Assembly (NCBI GenBank): GCA_903896925.1
Contig: CAITZM010000177.1
Span: 1 to 64,000 of the forward strand
Length of the DNA: 64,000 nucleotides
Direction: 5' to 3'
Source of the DNA: an uncultured Lentisphaerota bacterium
GTDB lineage: Bacteria > Verrucomicrobiota > Kiritimatiellia > CAIQIC01
The position numbers were made by a program, and so were the translations under genes. The stretch's first letter is position 1. Each line of letters begins with the position of its first letter. This document shows, piece by piece, positions 6,819-15,266 of this stretch. The notes under the pieces are model-generated. The model saw only the letters and a program-made list of their open reading frames with translations. It did not search any database and had not been told where the DNA came from.

Positions 6819-8812
6819 GGTGCGATGGCGATGATGTCGTGGATGGCAACCTGCGGAATCGTGAGTTGGAGACGGCCATCGCGGTAGTCTCCGGACAGCG
6901 GCTGGCCGGCGGGCTCGAGCGTGACCTTCGCGGGCTTCTGCGCCAGCCGGATGGTCACGGTCAGCGGGCCGACCGGCGGGATGGAGGCGAGGATCGGCTC
7001 GGTCCGGTGCGGGCCGGCGGTATTGACAAGGTTCACGAGCAGTTTGCCATGGTTGCGCGCGACGCACACATCCACATCGCTGGAACCTGTGACGGTTGCC
7101 AGCGGGGTGGGGAACAACTGGCGTACGAGGTCGTTCAGGAAATTCCTCGCCGGTGCGCTGGGCGCGCTGATATAGGCGGGGCCGAAGGTGAAGTAGGTCG
7201 CGGCGATCTGGCCGCGGCCCAGCTGGGTGATGGACGCCGCCGGCTGCGAAACGTGGGCGGAGATGTTGGTCACACGCAGTTCGCCAAAGGGATGCGCCTG
7301 CGCGCCGAGTTGCACCGCTTGGATATCGGTTTTCAGCGTCACCGCTGTGGTGCCGTGGACAAGACTTCTGGGCGCGCCCGGTTTCACTTCGCCCGTGAGC
7401 TTTACTCCGAGTTCGTCCTGGAAGAGCGCGGCCGTCTTGGGCCCGATGAGCAGCAGGTGGCCGCCGGCCTGCACGTAGGCGACGAGGTCGTTCTTGAATT
7501 GCGGTTCGAGATAGTCCCACTCGGGCACGACGATCAGCGGATAGTCGGCCAGGCGGCCGGCGAGCTGGTGTTCGGCCACAACCTCGACCGACTGCTGGCC
7601 TTCGAGCAGCGCCTGCAGTGCGCCGCCGACATTCCGCTCCTCGCGATTGAAGAGGCCGTTGATCTTCCGGTAGTGTCCCGCCGTCGAGAGCAGCAGGGCG
7701 ATCTGCGGCACCGGTTCGGCGTGGTGGCAAAGCGCCTGCCGCGCGCGGCAGAACTTGGCGACCTCGGCCATCACGGGCATTTGTTCGTCGTAGATGGAGC
7801 CGTCGCGCTTCTGTTTGAAATAGGCCTCGAAGCCGCCGCCCAACGCGAGCACCACCGCGGCCTCGCGCTCCAGCTGCACGGCGGATTTCTGCGTCCGGCC
7901 GCCCTTGCCCTTGCCGGCGAAGCTCCAAGCCATCAGGTCCCACGGTTTGCCCTGTCGCGCCAGGTAGCGCGCCGAGAGACGGGCGGAGTTGACGCTGTTT
8001 TCCGGCGAATAGTCGCCCGAGAGGAAGTCCACGGGCGCGCTGACCGGCTCGGGCATGTGGTCGGTATAAGCCCAGTTGCTGCACAGCTGGAATTCGGGGT
8101 TGGTCTTCTTGACCTCGCTGATGTAATGGCGCAGGTACTGTCGGAACAGCTCCCGATGGAACTGCAGGAACTCAAACCAGTACGGCTGGCCCGGCTTGCG
8201 TGGCACGGCGGCGATGCCGGTCGCGGCACGGAACGCCTTCACCGCTGCCTCGCTATAGTCCGGCACCGCGGCCCAGCATTCGCCATCCACCCAGGCGCCA
8301 TCGACGCCGTAGACACTGGCGAGTTCGCGGAGCTGCGGGATGAGCAGCTGCTCGGAGTAGGGGCCGAAGAACGACGTCGCCTTGTCGTTGGGCTTGCCAT
8401 CGGCATTGAGTGCGGCCCAGCCCGGCGCGCGGATGGCCTGACGCTCGTAGACGCCGGAGTAGTGCATGTAGAGCGCCACGCCGCGCCGGGCGGTGGCCTC
8501 GCGCCAGATGCGCAGCGGATCGCCGACGATGCCGGGCGCCGGGTGGCCAACCTTGGTCGGATAGCTGGAGATGCCGGGATGGCCCTTGCAGTCGATCTGC
8601 AGGTAGTCGGGATGGACGAGGTTGATGATGTTCTCGACCATCGCCGCTGTTGTGTGCGCGCCGACGTTGGTGCAGTCCATGCCGGCGTGGAAGTCGAAGT
8701 GCATGCCGAGGAAGCTGTCGGCGCGCTTGAGCCGCGGTGGGTTTTGCGCCTCCGCCGCTTGGGCCACCAGCGCGGCGCAGAGGAGGACGATCGGGGTCAG
8801 CTTGAGGTTCAT
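6815..8812 (-). CDS. Exported GH-like TIM-barrel protein (fucosidase/GH42-like)
   Basis: This 665-residue protein has a signal peptide (MNLKLTPIVLLCAALVAQAA). Its N-terminal barrel resembles clan members related to alpha-L-fucosidase: MHFDFHAGMD near residue 37, VHPDYLQIDCKGHPG, and FFGPYSEQLLIPQLRELA followed by GVDGAWVDGECWA (about 170-195), where the conserved Asp could be a catalytic or binding residue. A middle domain (LIVVPEWDYLEPQF, then AYVQAGGHLLLIGP) resembles the class I glutamine-amidotransferase-like domain of GH42 beta-galactosidases, and a beta-sandwich ends the protein. The family is not certain from sequence alone. It overlaps its neighbours by ATGA on both sides, so the three products are probably made together. 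Confidence 0.75.
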   Translation of the reverse strand: MNLKLTPIVLLCAALVAQAAEAQNPPRLKRADSFLGMHFDFHAGMDCTNVGAHTTAAMVENIINLVHPDYLQIDCKGHPGISSYPTKVGHPAPGIVGDPLRIWREATARRGVALYMHYSGVYERQAIRAPGWAALNADGKPNDKATSFFGPYSEQLLIPQLRELASVYGVDGAWVDGECWAAVPDYSEAAVKAFRAATGIAAVPRKPGQPYWFEFLQFHRELFRQYLRHYISEVKKTNPEFQLCSNWAYTDHMPEPVSAPVDFLSGDYSPENSVNSARLSARYLARQGKPWDLMAWSFAGKGKGGRTQKSAVQLEREAAVVLALGGGFEAYFKQKRDGSIYDEQMPVMAEVAKFCRARQALCHHAEPVPQIALLLSTAGHYRKINGLFNREERNVGGALQALLEGQQSVEVVAEHQLAGRLADYPLIVVPEWDYLEPQFKNDLVAYVQAGGHLLLIGPKTAALFQDELGVKLTGEVKPGAPRSLVHGTTAVTLKTDIQAVQLGAQAHPFGELRVTNISAHVSQPAASITQLGRGQIAATYFTFGPAYISAPSAPARNFLNDLVRQLFPTPLATVTGSSDVDVCVARNHGKLLVNLVNTAGPHRTEPILASIPPVGPLTVTIRLAQKPAKVTLEPAGQPLSGDYRDGRLQLTIPQVAIHDIIAIAP

Positions 8813-11800
8813 GGTTTCTTTTCCTTTCCTTCAGGTTGCTCGCGTACTTGCATGGTCACCGTACCGCGCCACGGCTTGCCGGGTTCCAGCACGGCGAAGC
8901 CGGTGTCGGATACGCCACGGGCGTGGAGATTGAAAGCATCGGTGACGCAGGTATAGGGCTCGAAGCAGACCACATCGCGCTTGGGCGCGTAGACCACCCA
9001 GTGGGGGAACGCGGCGTCGGCGTGCATCGTCACTTCCCACGGCGAGTCGGGGTCGCGGAGCACGCAAGCGGAGCCGTTCGCATTGGCTTGTGTGGCGGTG
9101 AACACATCGTCGAGCCGCGTGTCGCCAAGCGCGCGGCCAGCGAGCCATTCGGCCGCCGGCAGGCGGCGGCCCGTCGGGAGGCAGTCCGGCGTCAACTCCA
9201 ACCGCTCGCGACAAGGCACCTGAATTTGGCAGCGCGCCCGCGTCCCCGCCGGCGTCAGTGGCAGGGGGTTATACGGGTGTACCCCGATCCCGAACGGCAT
9301 CGGTTCCGTGCCGAGATTCTCAGCCACCGCCGTCATCGTCAGCGCCCGCCCTGCGAGCCGGTACGTCACGGTGAGCCGGCAGGGCCACGGCCAGAATTCT
9401 TTCAGCAGCGGATTCGAGTCGGTGTCTGTAACACCCGTAACCGAAGCGCCGCCAGCGGTGCCCGTCGCGGTAACGCGCCACGGCTGGGTGTTGACGAAGC
9501 CGTGGATGGCGTTGCCCCGGTCCGGGCCGACACGGTAGGTCTTTCCACCGAAGGTGAATTCACTGCGGGCGACGCGGTTCGGGAAGGGGAAAAGGATCGG
9601 CCAGCCGAACCCGCAGCCGCCCTTGGTCAGCGCTGCCAGGTCGGTCGGTGGTGCGAGGAACTCGACAGGACCGACGGCCAAGCGCCAGCAATTGAACCCG
9701 GCCTGCGGGATTACGACAGCCGTGGTGTTGGCCGCGTTGTCGCGCAGGACCACTTCCGGCCCATGCGCCGTCGTGCGTTGCTCGACGGAGTAGGGGGCAG
9801 AGCCTTTGGGCAACTGGCGGACGAGGTTGGCGAGCAGGGCGGCCACGGTGGTGCCGCCGCAGCGCTGGCCAGGCTGGGCATGCTGAACCCAGTAAGCCGG
9901 GGTGCTCATGACGCCGTGCCGCGCCAGTACTTCGATCGGTGGTTGAGCGGTGGCGGCCGGTTCGAGCGCCCGCGCGGCCCGGGCCAGGAGCGTGGCAACC
10001 AGGGCGCCATCGCACTGCTGGCCCGCGACGGCGTGCTCCAGCCAGTAGTCGGCGGAAACAATGATGTTCCGGGCCACCAAGCGCTGCAGGTCGCGCGGCA
10101 GCGTGGAGCCGACATCGATGGCCGGCGTCGGCGTGGTGGGGCGCACGGTATTCCAGACGAGCGGTTGCGCGACACCGGTCATGCGCGCCGTAGCCCGCAG
10201 ATCCAGCAGTTCGGCGAGCACCTGCGCGGCCTCGGACCGGGTGATGGCGCGAACTTGGTCGGCGGCGTTGGCGGTGTAAGCAAGCTGAACCGGTGTGCCC
10301 GCGAGACCGGACTGCAACGCCGCGGCGAACGTGGCGCGCGTCACGGGCTCCGTGCCGGAAGTGACGTTCTTCGCGAACAGGCACTGCATCACCGTGCTCA
10401 GCTGTGCGGCGGAGACCGGTTTCTCGGGGCCGAAACGGCCTTGTTCCGGCAACAGCATGCCATGGACGGTGGCGAGCTGGATGGCCGGCCACTCAGGGCT
10501 TTCGCGCGCCACGTCGCGGAATGGGGTGATGAAGAGGGTGCTGCCGGCCGCGAGCAGCACGCGCTGCACGCAGACCGGGTCGAGCTGGCGGGGTGGGACG
10601 TTGTATTTGAGCGCGAGGGCCGCGATGGCCCCGGCGGCCTGGCCCATGAGCATGGTGCTGGGCTGTAGCCGGGTGGCGCCGTTGGCGAGCCGCGACTGCG
10701 AGATGTTCTTTTCGGCGGCGAGGAAGCCGTCGAGTTTTTCCGGGATGAAACATTCGAACGGAATCGCAAAGGGACCGGTGCCGCGTTTGAACGACTCGCT
10801 GGGCATGTCCTCCGGCCGGTCGAGGTCCGGCTCCAACAGGCGCGGCGTCATCGAGCCGTGCAGGTCGATGCCATAGTCGCCCAAGGCCACGGCGGTGGGG
10901 AACTGCGTGGGCGTGCCGGGGTGGCGCTCGATCTCGCGGGCGGTCAGGGTGTGCAGGCCGAGGAGGCGGCGGCTTTCGCGGGCGTAGGCCATGATGGAAA
11001 AGTGATTCAGCAAGGCCCGATACGGCGTCAGCTCCGGCGCGTCGCGGAGCCAAGCCTCGACCTCGGCGCGGTGGTACGGCGTGTCGAAGCCCTCGTCATC
11101 GGCGACGCTCCAGTCCGTTTTCCCCAAGGTATGCTGGATGTAGTACAGCAACTGCAGCGTCCGCAGCTGTGCAGCGCGGCAGGTCTTCAGCCGGCTCGCC
11201 GGATCCTCCACATCGCGGATGCTCACTTCGTAGTCGTTGTTGAAGTTCATGTGCGTCCGCGTGATCGGGGGCACATCCTGCGCGCTGGCGCTGTCGGGCA
11301 TGCCGCGATACCCGACGAAGGTGGTGAAATTCCACGGCCTGGTTTTCGAGTCGAAGGGCCGCCCCTGAACGGTTTCGCCCGCCTGCAAGGACTTCACGAA
11401 GCGCTCATGGACTTTCGCGGTGTAGCCGGGGGGCGCGTTGGTCAGGAGCAAGGCCGCCGGCACGCCTTGCGGATACTGGCGGATGACGGCGGTCCAGGTC
11501 AGGTCCTGGATCCGGCGCTCGGGCACGATGTTGTCGCTGGTGCAGTTGCCCACGCGGTAGCGCACGCCGGTCAGCGGGAGCACATCGCCCCACTCGGTGG
11601 CGTCGATGAGCAGGCGGCACGCGATGCGGTGCCGCCCGGTGCCGGCCTGCACGACCACCCCGGTGACCGTGTGGCCGCTCCGGAGAACCTCGCTCATCGT
11701 CGTGCGCAACGCGATGTCAAGCGGGGCGGTCTTCCGCGCCTCGGCGAGCATCGCGCCCAGAATCTGTTGCCCCACATGCGGCTCCATGCAGATGTTGTGC

Positions 11801-12189
11801 AGGAAATAGGCCGTCTCCGCGGACTTGCCCAGGGCCCGGTAGTGCGCTTCCACGCGCTCGCAGAATTCGCGGTAGATCCCGCGCTCGCGGACGAGCAGGC
11901 TGCCTTCGTCCATCGACGTCACGGCCGCCGCGTTCATCTGGCCGCCAATCCAGTCCGTCTCCTCCAGCAGCAGCACCGAGCACCCCATCCGTGCCGCCTG
12001 AATGGCGGCGCAGCTGCCGCCCGTGCCCGCGCCGGCGACGATCACGTCGTATTGCGGCTGCATCGGCGCAGCACGCAGCGCCGCTTCCGGCCCGTGGGCA
12101 GGCAGCCGCTGTTCAGCCGCCACGGAACTGCCCCAAGCCGCCGCCACGAGCAGCGGCACGAGGCAGAGCAAGACGAACAGTCGTTTCAT
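8809..12189 (-). CDS. FAD oxidoreductase fused to SLH-like region and aldose 1-epimerase domain
   Basis: This 1126-residue protein carries a signal peptide (MKRLFVLLCLVPLLVAAAWG). A PF12831-type FAD-dependent oxidoreductase domain follows (about 45-560; DVIVAGAGTGGSCAAIQAAR is the dinucleotide fold, RLLIDATEWGDVLP the second FAD contact). Next is a helical region with S-layer-homology-like units (ITPFRDVARESPEWPAIQLA). Two copies of a YWxxHAxxGQxC motif come next. Last is a galactose-mutarotase-like domain (about 845-1115) with the expected histidines in AIHGFVNTQPW and GVHPYNPL and the acidic residue in CFEPYTC. The combination suggests oxidation of a sugar coupled to anomer interconversion at the cell envelope; this is inference. 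The ATG at 12189 opens the signal peptide. It is the first gene of the operon, preceded by a palindrome array. Confidence 0.85.
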   Translation of the reverse strand: MKRLFVLLCLVPLLVAAAWGSSVAAEQRLPAHGPEAALRAAPMQPQYDVIVAGAGTGGSCAAIQAARMGCSVLLLEETDWIGGQMNAAAVTSMDEGSLLVRERGIYREFCERVEAHYRALGKSAETAYFLHNICMEPHVGQQILGAMLAEARKTAPLDIALRTTMSEVLRSGHTVTGVVVQAGTGRHRIACRLLIDATEWGDVLPLTGVRYRVGNCTSDNIVPERRIQDLTWTAVIRQYPQGVPAALLLTNAPPGYTAKVHERFVKSLQAGETVQGRPFDSKTRPWNFTTFVGYRGMPDSASAQDVPPITRTHMNFNNDYEVSIRDVEDPASRLKTCRAAQLRTLQLLYYIQHTLGKTDWSVADDEGFDTPYHRAEVEAWLRDAPELTPYRALLNHFSIMAYARESRRLLGLHTLTAREIERHPGTPTQFPTAVALGDYGIDLHGSMTPRLLEPDLDRPEDMPSESFKRGTGPFAIPFECFIPEKLDGFLAAEKNISQSRLANGATRLQPSTMLMGQAAGAIAALALKYNVPPRQLDPVCVQRVLLAAGSTLFITPFRDVARESPEWPAIQLATVHGMLLPEQGRFGPEKPVSAAQLSTVMQCLFAKNVTSGTEPVTRATFAAALQSGLAGTPVQLAYTANAADQVRAITRSEAAQVLAELLDLRATARMTGVAQPLVWNTVRPTTPTPAIDVGSTLPRDLQRLVARNIIVSADYWLEHAVAGQQCDGALVATLLARAARALEPAATAQPPIEVLARHGVMSTPAYWVQHAQPGQRCGGTTVAALLANLVRQLPKGSAPYSVEQRTTAHGPEVVLRDNAANTTAVVIPQAGFNCWRLAVGPVEFLAPPTDLAALTKGGCGFGWPILFPFPNRVARSEFTFGGKTYRVGPDRGNAIHGFVNTQPWRVTATGTAGGASVTGVTDTDSNPLLKEFWPWPCRLTVTYRLAGRALTMTAVAENLGTEPMPFGIGVHPYNPLPLTPAGTRARCQIQVPCRERLELTPDCLPTGRRLPAAEWLAGRALGDTRLDDVFTATQANANGSACVLRDPDSPWEVTMHADAAFPHWVVYAPKRDVVCFEPYTCVTDAFNLHARGVSDTGFAVLEPGKPWRGTVTMQVREQPEGKEKKP

Positions 12190-12209
12190 GCAGTTCTCCG
12201 TCGGACTTT

Positions 12210-12324
12210 CCAAAGGATTGGCAACCCAAGCCTGCCCGCCGCGCAGGGCTTGCGCTGCAAGCGTCACGGCGGCATTTTCCAAGGATTTAAAGAAAATGAC
12301 AGCCCCGTTTTCAAGATCTTGAGA
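12210..12324 (-). promoter_or_regulatory. Palindrome array A (32-bp spaced TTCCAA-N3-TTGGAA sites)
   Basis: Between the divergent FAD/epimerase and WD40 genes lie a site CCAAAGGATTGG (12210-12221), a site TTTTCCAAGGATTT (centre 12284) and a site TTCAAGATCTTGAG (centre 12316). The last two centres are 32 bp apart, as in five other loci. The stretch AATGACAGCCCCG between them is also shared with loci B and D, and the GCAAGCGTCACGGCGGCAT to the left with B. The nearest fixed-pair centre is 95 bp from the FAD gene's start. The remaining 297-bp spacer shows nothing else. Confidence 0.6.
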
Positions 12325-12486
12325 AACGGAGCGAGGCAGACGCGGCCAAGGCCGACGGCCACCGCCGAAGCAGCCGGTAATCATGGGGGCTATTATGCTC
12401 CTGTGCAGCCTGCATCTATCCCGGGCTTTTCGCCGGCAAAAATAATGATCGCGTGCTCGACTGGTTTTGATATTTTCCCTGTCGTC

Positions 12487-13953
12487 ATGAAACATACCCG
12501 CGCCGATGAGCAGCGTCCGGCAGCGCCAGCAGGCGACCAGGCGCCCGCCATCTTTTCGGTCCGTCATGTCGATGGACAGCCGCTACTGAGCCGGCGATCG
12601 TTTTTCGAACTCGCCGTGGCGCTGGCGGGGACAGCCGCTGTCTCCAGCCGGGGTGTGCAAATACGTACCCTGCAGAGCATGCGTCCTGCACTGGCGCACA
12701 GCGAGCCGGTCACGGCGCTGGCGGTCAACGCTTCCGGGCGGTTGCTGGCTTCCGGCGACAAGGGCGGGACTATCAAGGTGTGGCAGCTGCCCGAGGGCGC
12801 GCTGTTGAAATCTTGGACCGAGTACCAGTCTCCCATCACGGCGCTCGCTTTTCCTCATCTGGACGACACGCTGTGGTCGCTTGACACATCCCGCGCGCTG
12901 AAAGCATGGCGGCTGCCCAGCGGCACGAAGCTGGCTACGGCTGACGGTATCCGTGAGCGCGGAAACCTCGGCGCTTTGTTGGCGGTGCCGAGTGCCGGAG
13001 TCTGGTATGCCATGCAGGCCGACGAGCGCGTGGAACTGCGCAGTCAAGCGGACGGTGAGCTGCTGACCGCGCTCGGTGGTTTGGACGACAAAGCAAGCGC
13101 CTTGGCTGCGACCCCTGACGGCCACGTGTTGATGGTGGGCGGTGAGCACGGAAATTTGGGCCTGTGGGTCGAGTCCCAGGGCAATCGCCTGCAAACGGTC
13201 AAGACAGGTTCCGCGACAGTGTCGGCGCTGGCCTTGGCGCCGAATGGCACGCGGGCTTTGAGCCTGCACGCTGACGGAGTCTTGCGAATCTGGCATCTGC
13301 CCGAACTACGCGCCGGAACCGTGTTTGAGTCCACCCTCGGTAAGCCCTGCTCCGGCGCCATTCGACCGCAACTGGATTATTTCGCGGTAGGCAGCGAAGA
13401 GCCGCGCATCGGTTTGTGGGGTCTGGCTGCTTCAGGCGTCAAGCCTAGGTTGCTGGAGGGGCATGTGGCCGCGGTACGCGCGCTGGCCATCACGCCGGAC
13501 GGGTCGCTGCTGATCTCCGGCAGTGACGACAAGACCATCCGGCTTTGGTCATTGCCGGAGGGCAAGCCGCTGCGAAACCTGGTGGACCTGGCAAGCAACT
13601 ATAAAAGTTTCGATGGCATGAGTTATAAGGGCATGGATGTCTATGGGCGACTGGTTGTCTTCACGTTGCCTTGCGGTTCTCCCCTTCCTCCCGGAGCGGT
13701 ATGCGCCTGCAACTGCGTCCCGGGCTCGCTCGAGATTCCCCGTTCTCATGCGCAGAAGTTCAACACGGAGGGCTACTGCTCCTGCGATCTGGTCTGCACT
13801 TGTAACTTGGTCCCCGCGGGTGCGGAGGAAGGCCGGGGCTTTCTCGGCGGCCGTGGCAACCGCAGGCCCAGCAGTCCGGGCGGCAGCAGCAGCCGGACCT
13901 ATTGTTCCTGTGTCCCGGTCTGTACCTGTCAAAGCGTCGTCCGCAACTACTAG
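12487..13953 (+). CDS. Tat-exported WD40 propeller with 12-cysteine C-terminal tail
   Basis: This 488-residue protein has a twin-arginine signal (SRRSFFELAVALAG, RR at 36-37) after a 34-residue cytoplasmic-type lead. About seven WD40 blades fill residues 65-385, for example VTALAVNASGRLLASGDKGG with IKVWQLP, and LLISGSDDKTIRLWSLPEG. From about 390 the character changes: residues 396-481 hold 12 cysteines arranged as C-x-C pairs (396, 406/408/410, 431/433, 437/439, 473/475, 479/481). The unit YCSCxxVCTCxxV occurs twice, at 430-442 and 472-484. The propeller itself has only one Cys. A radical SAM/SPASM enzyme starts 20 bp downstream, so the tail is probably its substrate. Function is not known; the tail could carry thioether crosslinks or bind metal. 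Confidence 0.85.
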   Translation: MKHTRADEQRPAAPAGDQAPAIFSVRHVDGQPLLSRRSFFELAVALAGTAAVSSRGVQIRTLQSMRPALAHSEPVTALAVNASGRLLASGDKGGTIKVWQLPEGALLKSWTEYQSPITALAFPHLDDTLWSLDTSRALKAWRLPSGTKLATADGIRERGNLGALLAVPSAGVWYAMQADERVELRSQADGELLTALGGLDDKASALAATPDGHVLMVGGEHGNLGLWVESQGNRLQTVKTGSATVSALALAPNGTRALSLHADGVLRIWHLPELRAGTVFESTLGKPCSGAIRPQLDYFAVGSEEPRIGLWGLAASGVKPRLLEGHVAAVRALAITPDGSLLISGSDDKTIRLWSLPEGKPLRNLVDLASNYKSFDGMSYKGMDVYGRLVVFTLPCGSPLPPGAVCACNCVPGSLEIPRSHAQKFNTEGYCSCDLVCTCNLVPAGAEEGRGFLGGRGNRRPSSPGGSSSRTYCSCVPVCTCQSVVRNY

Positions 13954-13973
13954 GCCGTACAGGAAGCCCCGTG

Positions 13974-15266
13974 ATGGATGTTCATTTCATCCCCTTTCAT
14001 GGACGGTATTTAATCTACCGTCCGCTCAGGCACTTGGCTTTCATCGGTAACCAGGCCTTGGTGGACTATCTGCGGGGTCGGGCTGAACAGTCGGCCGGCA
14101 CACCGGTGCAACCGGATATTGAAGCCTTCTTGGATCGGGCAGCGTACTGGGCACCCGATCACGTGCCCGCCCATTCCGCCCAGACGTCAGCCGCGCGTCC
14201 CTCCATGGCTGTGCTGCTGATGACCAACCGCTGTAACCTGGCCTGCACCTACTGCTATGCCGCTGCGGGCAACCAGCCGCCCGTGGACCTGCCGTGGCCT
14301 CTGGCGAAGCAGGTGATTGATGCGGCCGCGGACAACGCGCAATCCAACGGCGACACGCACTTCGGCTTGTCCTTTCACGGGGGTGGTGAACCGACGCTGA
14401 ACTGGTCCATCCTGACCGCCGCCGTGGCCTACGCGCGCGCCAAGGCCTTGCCCTGCAAGGTGTCGCTGGCCAGCAACGGCCTCTGGTCGCAGCGGCTGAG
14501 CGCCTTTGTTTCTAATAACATCGATGCGGTGACGCTCTCTTTTGACGGTGTACAGGCCGTCCAAAATGCGCAGCGCCCCCGCCGATCCCGCCGGGGCTCC
14601 TTCGCCAGCGTCCTCCGGAGCATTCAAGCCCTCGACGCCGCCGGGGTGAATTACGGCGTGCGGATGACCGTGACGCCCGCCGCCCTTGACCAACTTGCAG
14701 AAGGCGTGCGGCTGTTGTGCTCTGAAACCGGCGTGCGCACCATCCAGATCGAGCTTTCGTTTACGGTTGCGCGCGGCGTGTATGCCGACCCCTCCATCGC
14801 GGATGGCGAACGTTTTATCGCGGCCTTTCTGGCAGCGACCCGGGTCGCTGCTGAATATGCTGTCGATGTGTCCTATTCGGGTGCACGCCCCTGGGTGCTG
14901 GCCCATGCGTACTGTCTGGCGCCCACCCAGGCGCTGATTGCCACCCCGGAAGGTCGTCTGGTCGCTTGCTTCGAGGCGGCGGGCACCGACCATCCCTATG
15001 CACGCGAATTCACGATCGGGCATGTCACCGCGAGCGGTGTTGAACGCGACCCCGCCGCGTATGGTGCCTTCCTGCAGCGGCAGGAGACGCGCCGTGCGGT
15101 CTGTACAGGCTGCTTCTGTTTCTGGCATTGCTGCGGAGATTGCGTGTCGCGGGCAATGGTTTCGAGCGCGCCGTCATCCGCACGCTGTCACATCAATCGT
15201 GAGATCACCAAGGCTCTGATCGCTGAGCTTATTGAGCATGGCGGAGGCGTGTGGCAGGGAAACTAG
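13974..15266 (+). CDS. Radical SAM/SPASM-type peptide-modifying enzyme
   Basis: This 430-residue enzyme starts at the ATG at 13974 with a ribosome site AGGAAG at 13961-13966. An N-terminal segment of about 75 residues (VHFIPFHGRYLIYRPLRHLA) resembles the substrate-recognition leader of peptide maturases. The radical SAM core has the cluster motif CNLACTYC (C87, C91, C94) and the GGGEP SAM-binding motif in SFHGGGEPTLNW. The C-terminal part has cysteines for auxiliary clusters: C314, C332, then C377, C380, C382, C386, C387, C390 in CTGCFCFWHCCGDC, and one in ARCHINRE. Such enzymes install thioether or C-C crosslinks on ribosomal peptides. The preceding Cys-rich WD40 protein is the obvious substrate. 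An anaerobic sulfatase-maturase role is less likely. Confidence 0.85.
   Translation: MDVHFIPFHGRYLIYRPLRHLAFIGNQALVDYLRGRAEQSAGTPVQPDIEAFLDRAAYWAPDHVPAHSAQTSAARPSMAVLLMTNRCNLACTYCYAAAGNQPPVDLPWPLAKQVIDAAADNAQSNGDTHFGLSFHGGGEPTLNWSILTAAVAYARAKALPCKVSLASNGLWSQRLSAFVSNNIDAVTLSFDGVQAVQNAQRPRRSRRGSFASVLRSIQALDAAGVNYGVRMTVTPAALDQLAEGVRLLCSETGVRTIQIELSFTVARGVYADPSIADGERFIAAFLAATRVAAEYAVDVSYSGARPWVLAHAYCLAPTQALIATPEGRLVACFEAAGTDHPYAREFTIGHVTASGVERDPAAYGAFLQRQETRRAVCTGCFCFWHCCGDCVSRAMVSSAPSSARCHINREITKALIAELIEHGGGVWQGN

Noticed and set aside
9000-12000. Long plus-strand open frames opposite the minus-strand operon
   Set aside because: They are shadow frames of the real genes: Arg/Gly/Ala/His-rich with no domain pattern.
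13974-15266. Radical SAM enzyme as an anaerobic sulfatase maturase
   Set aside because: The gene is not next to the sulfatases, has a longer N-terminus and a different cluster-motif context, and is 20 bp from a Cys-rich protein that fits better as substrate.
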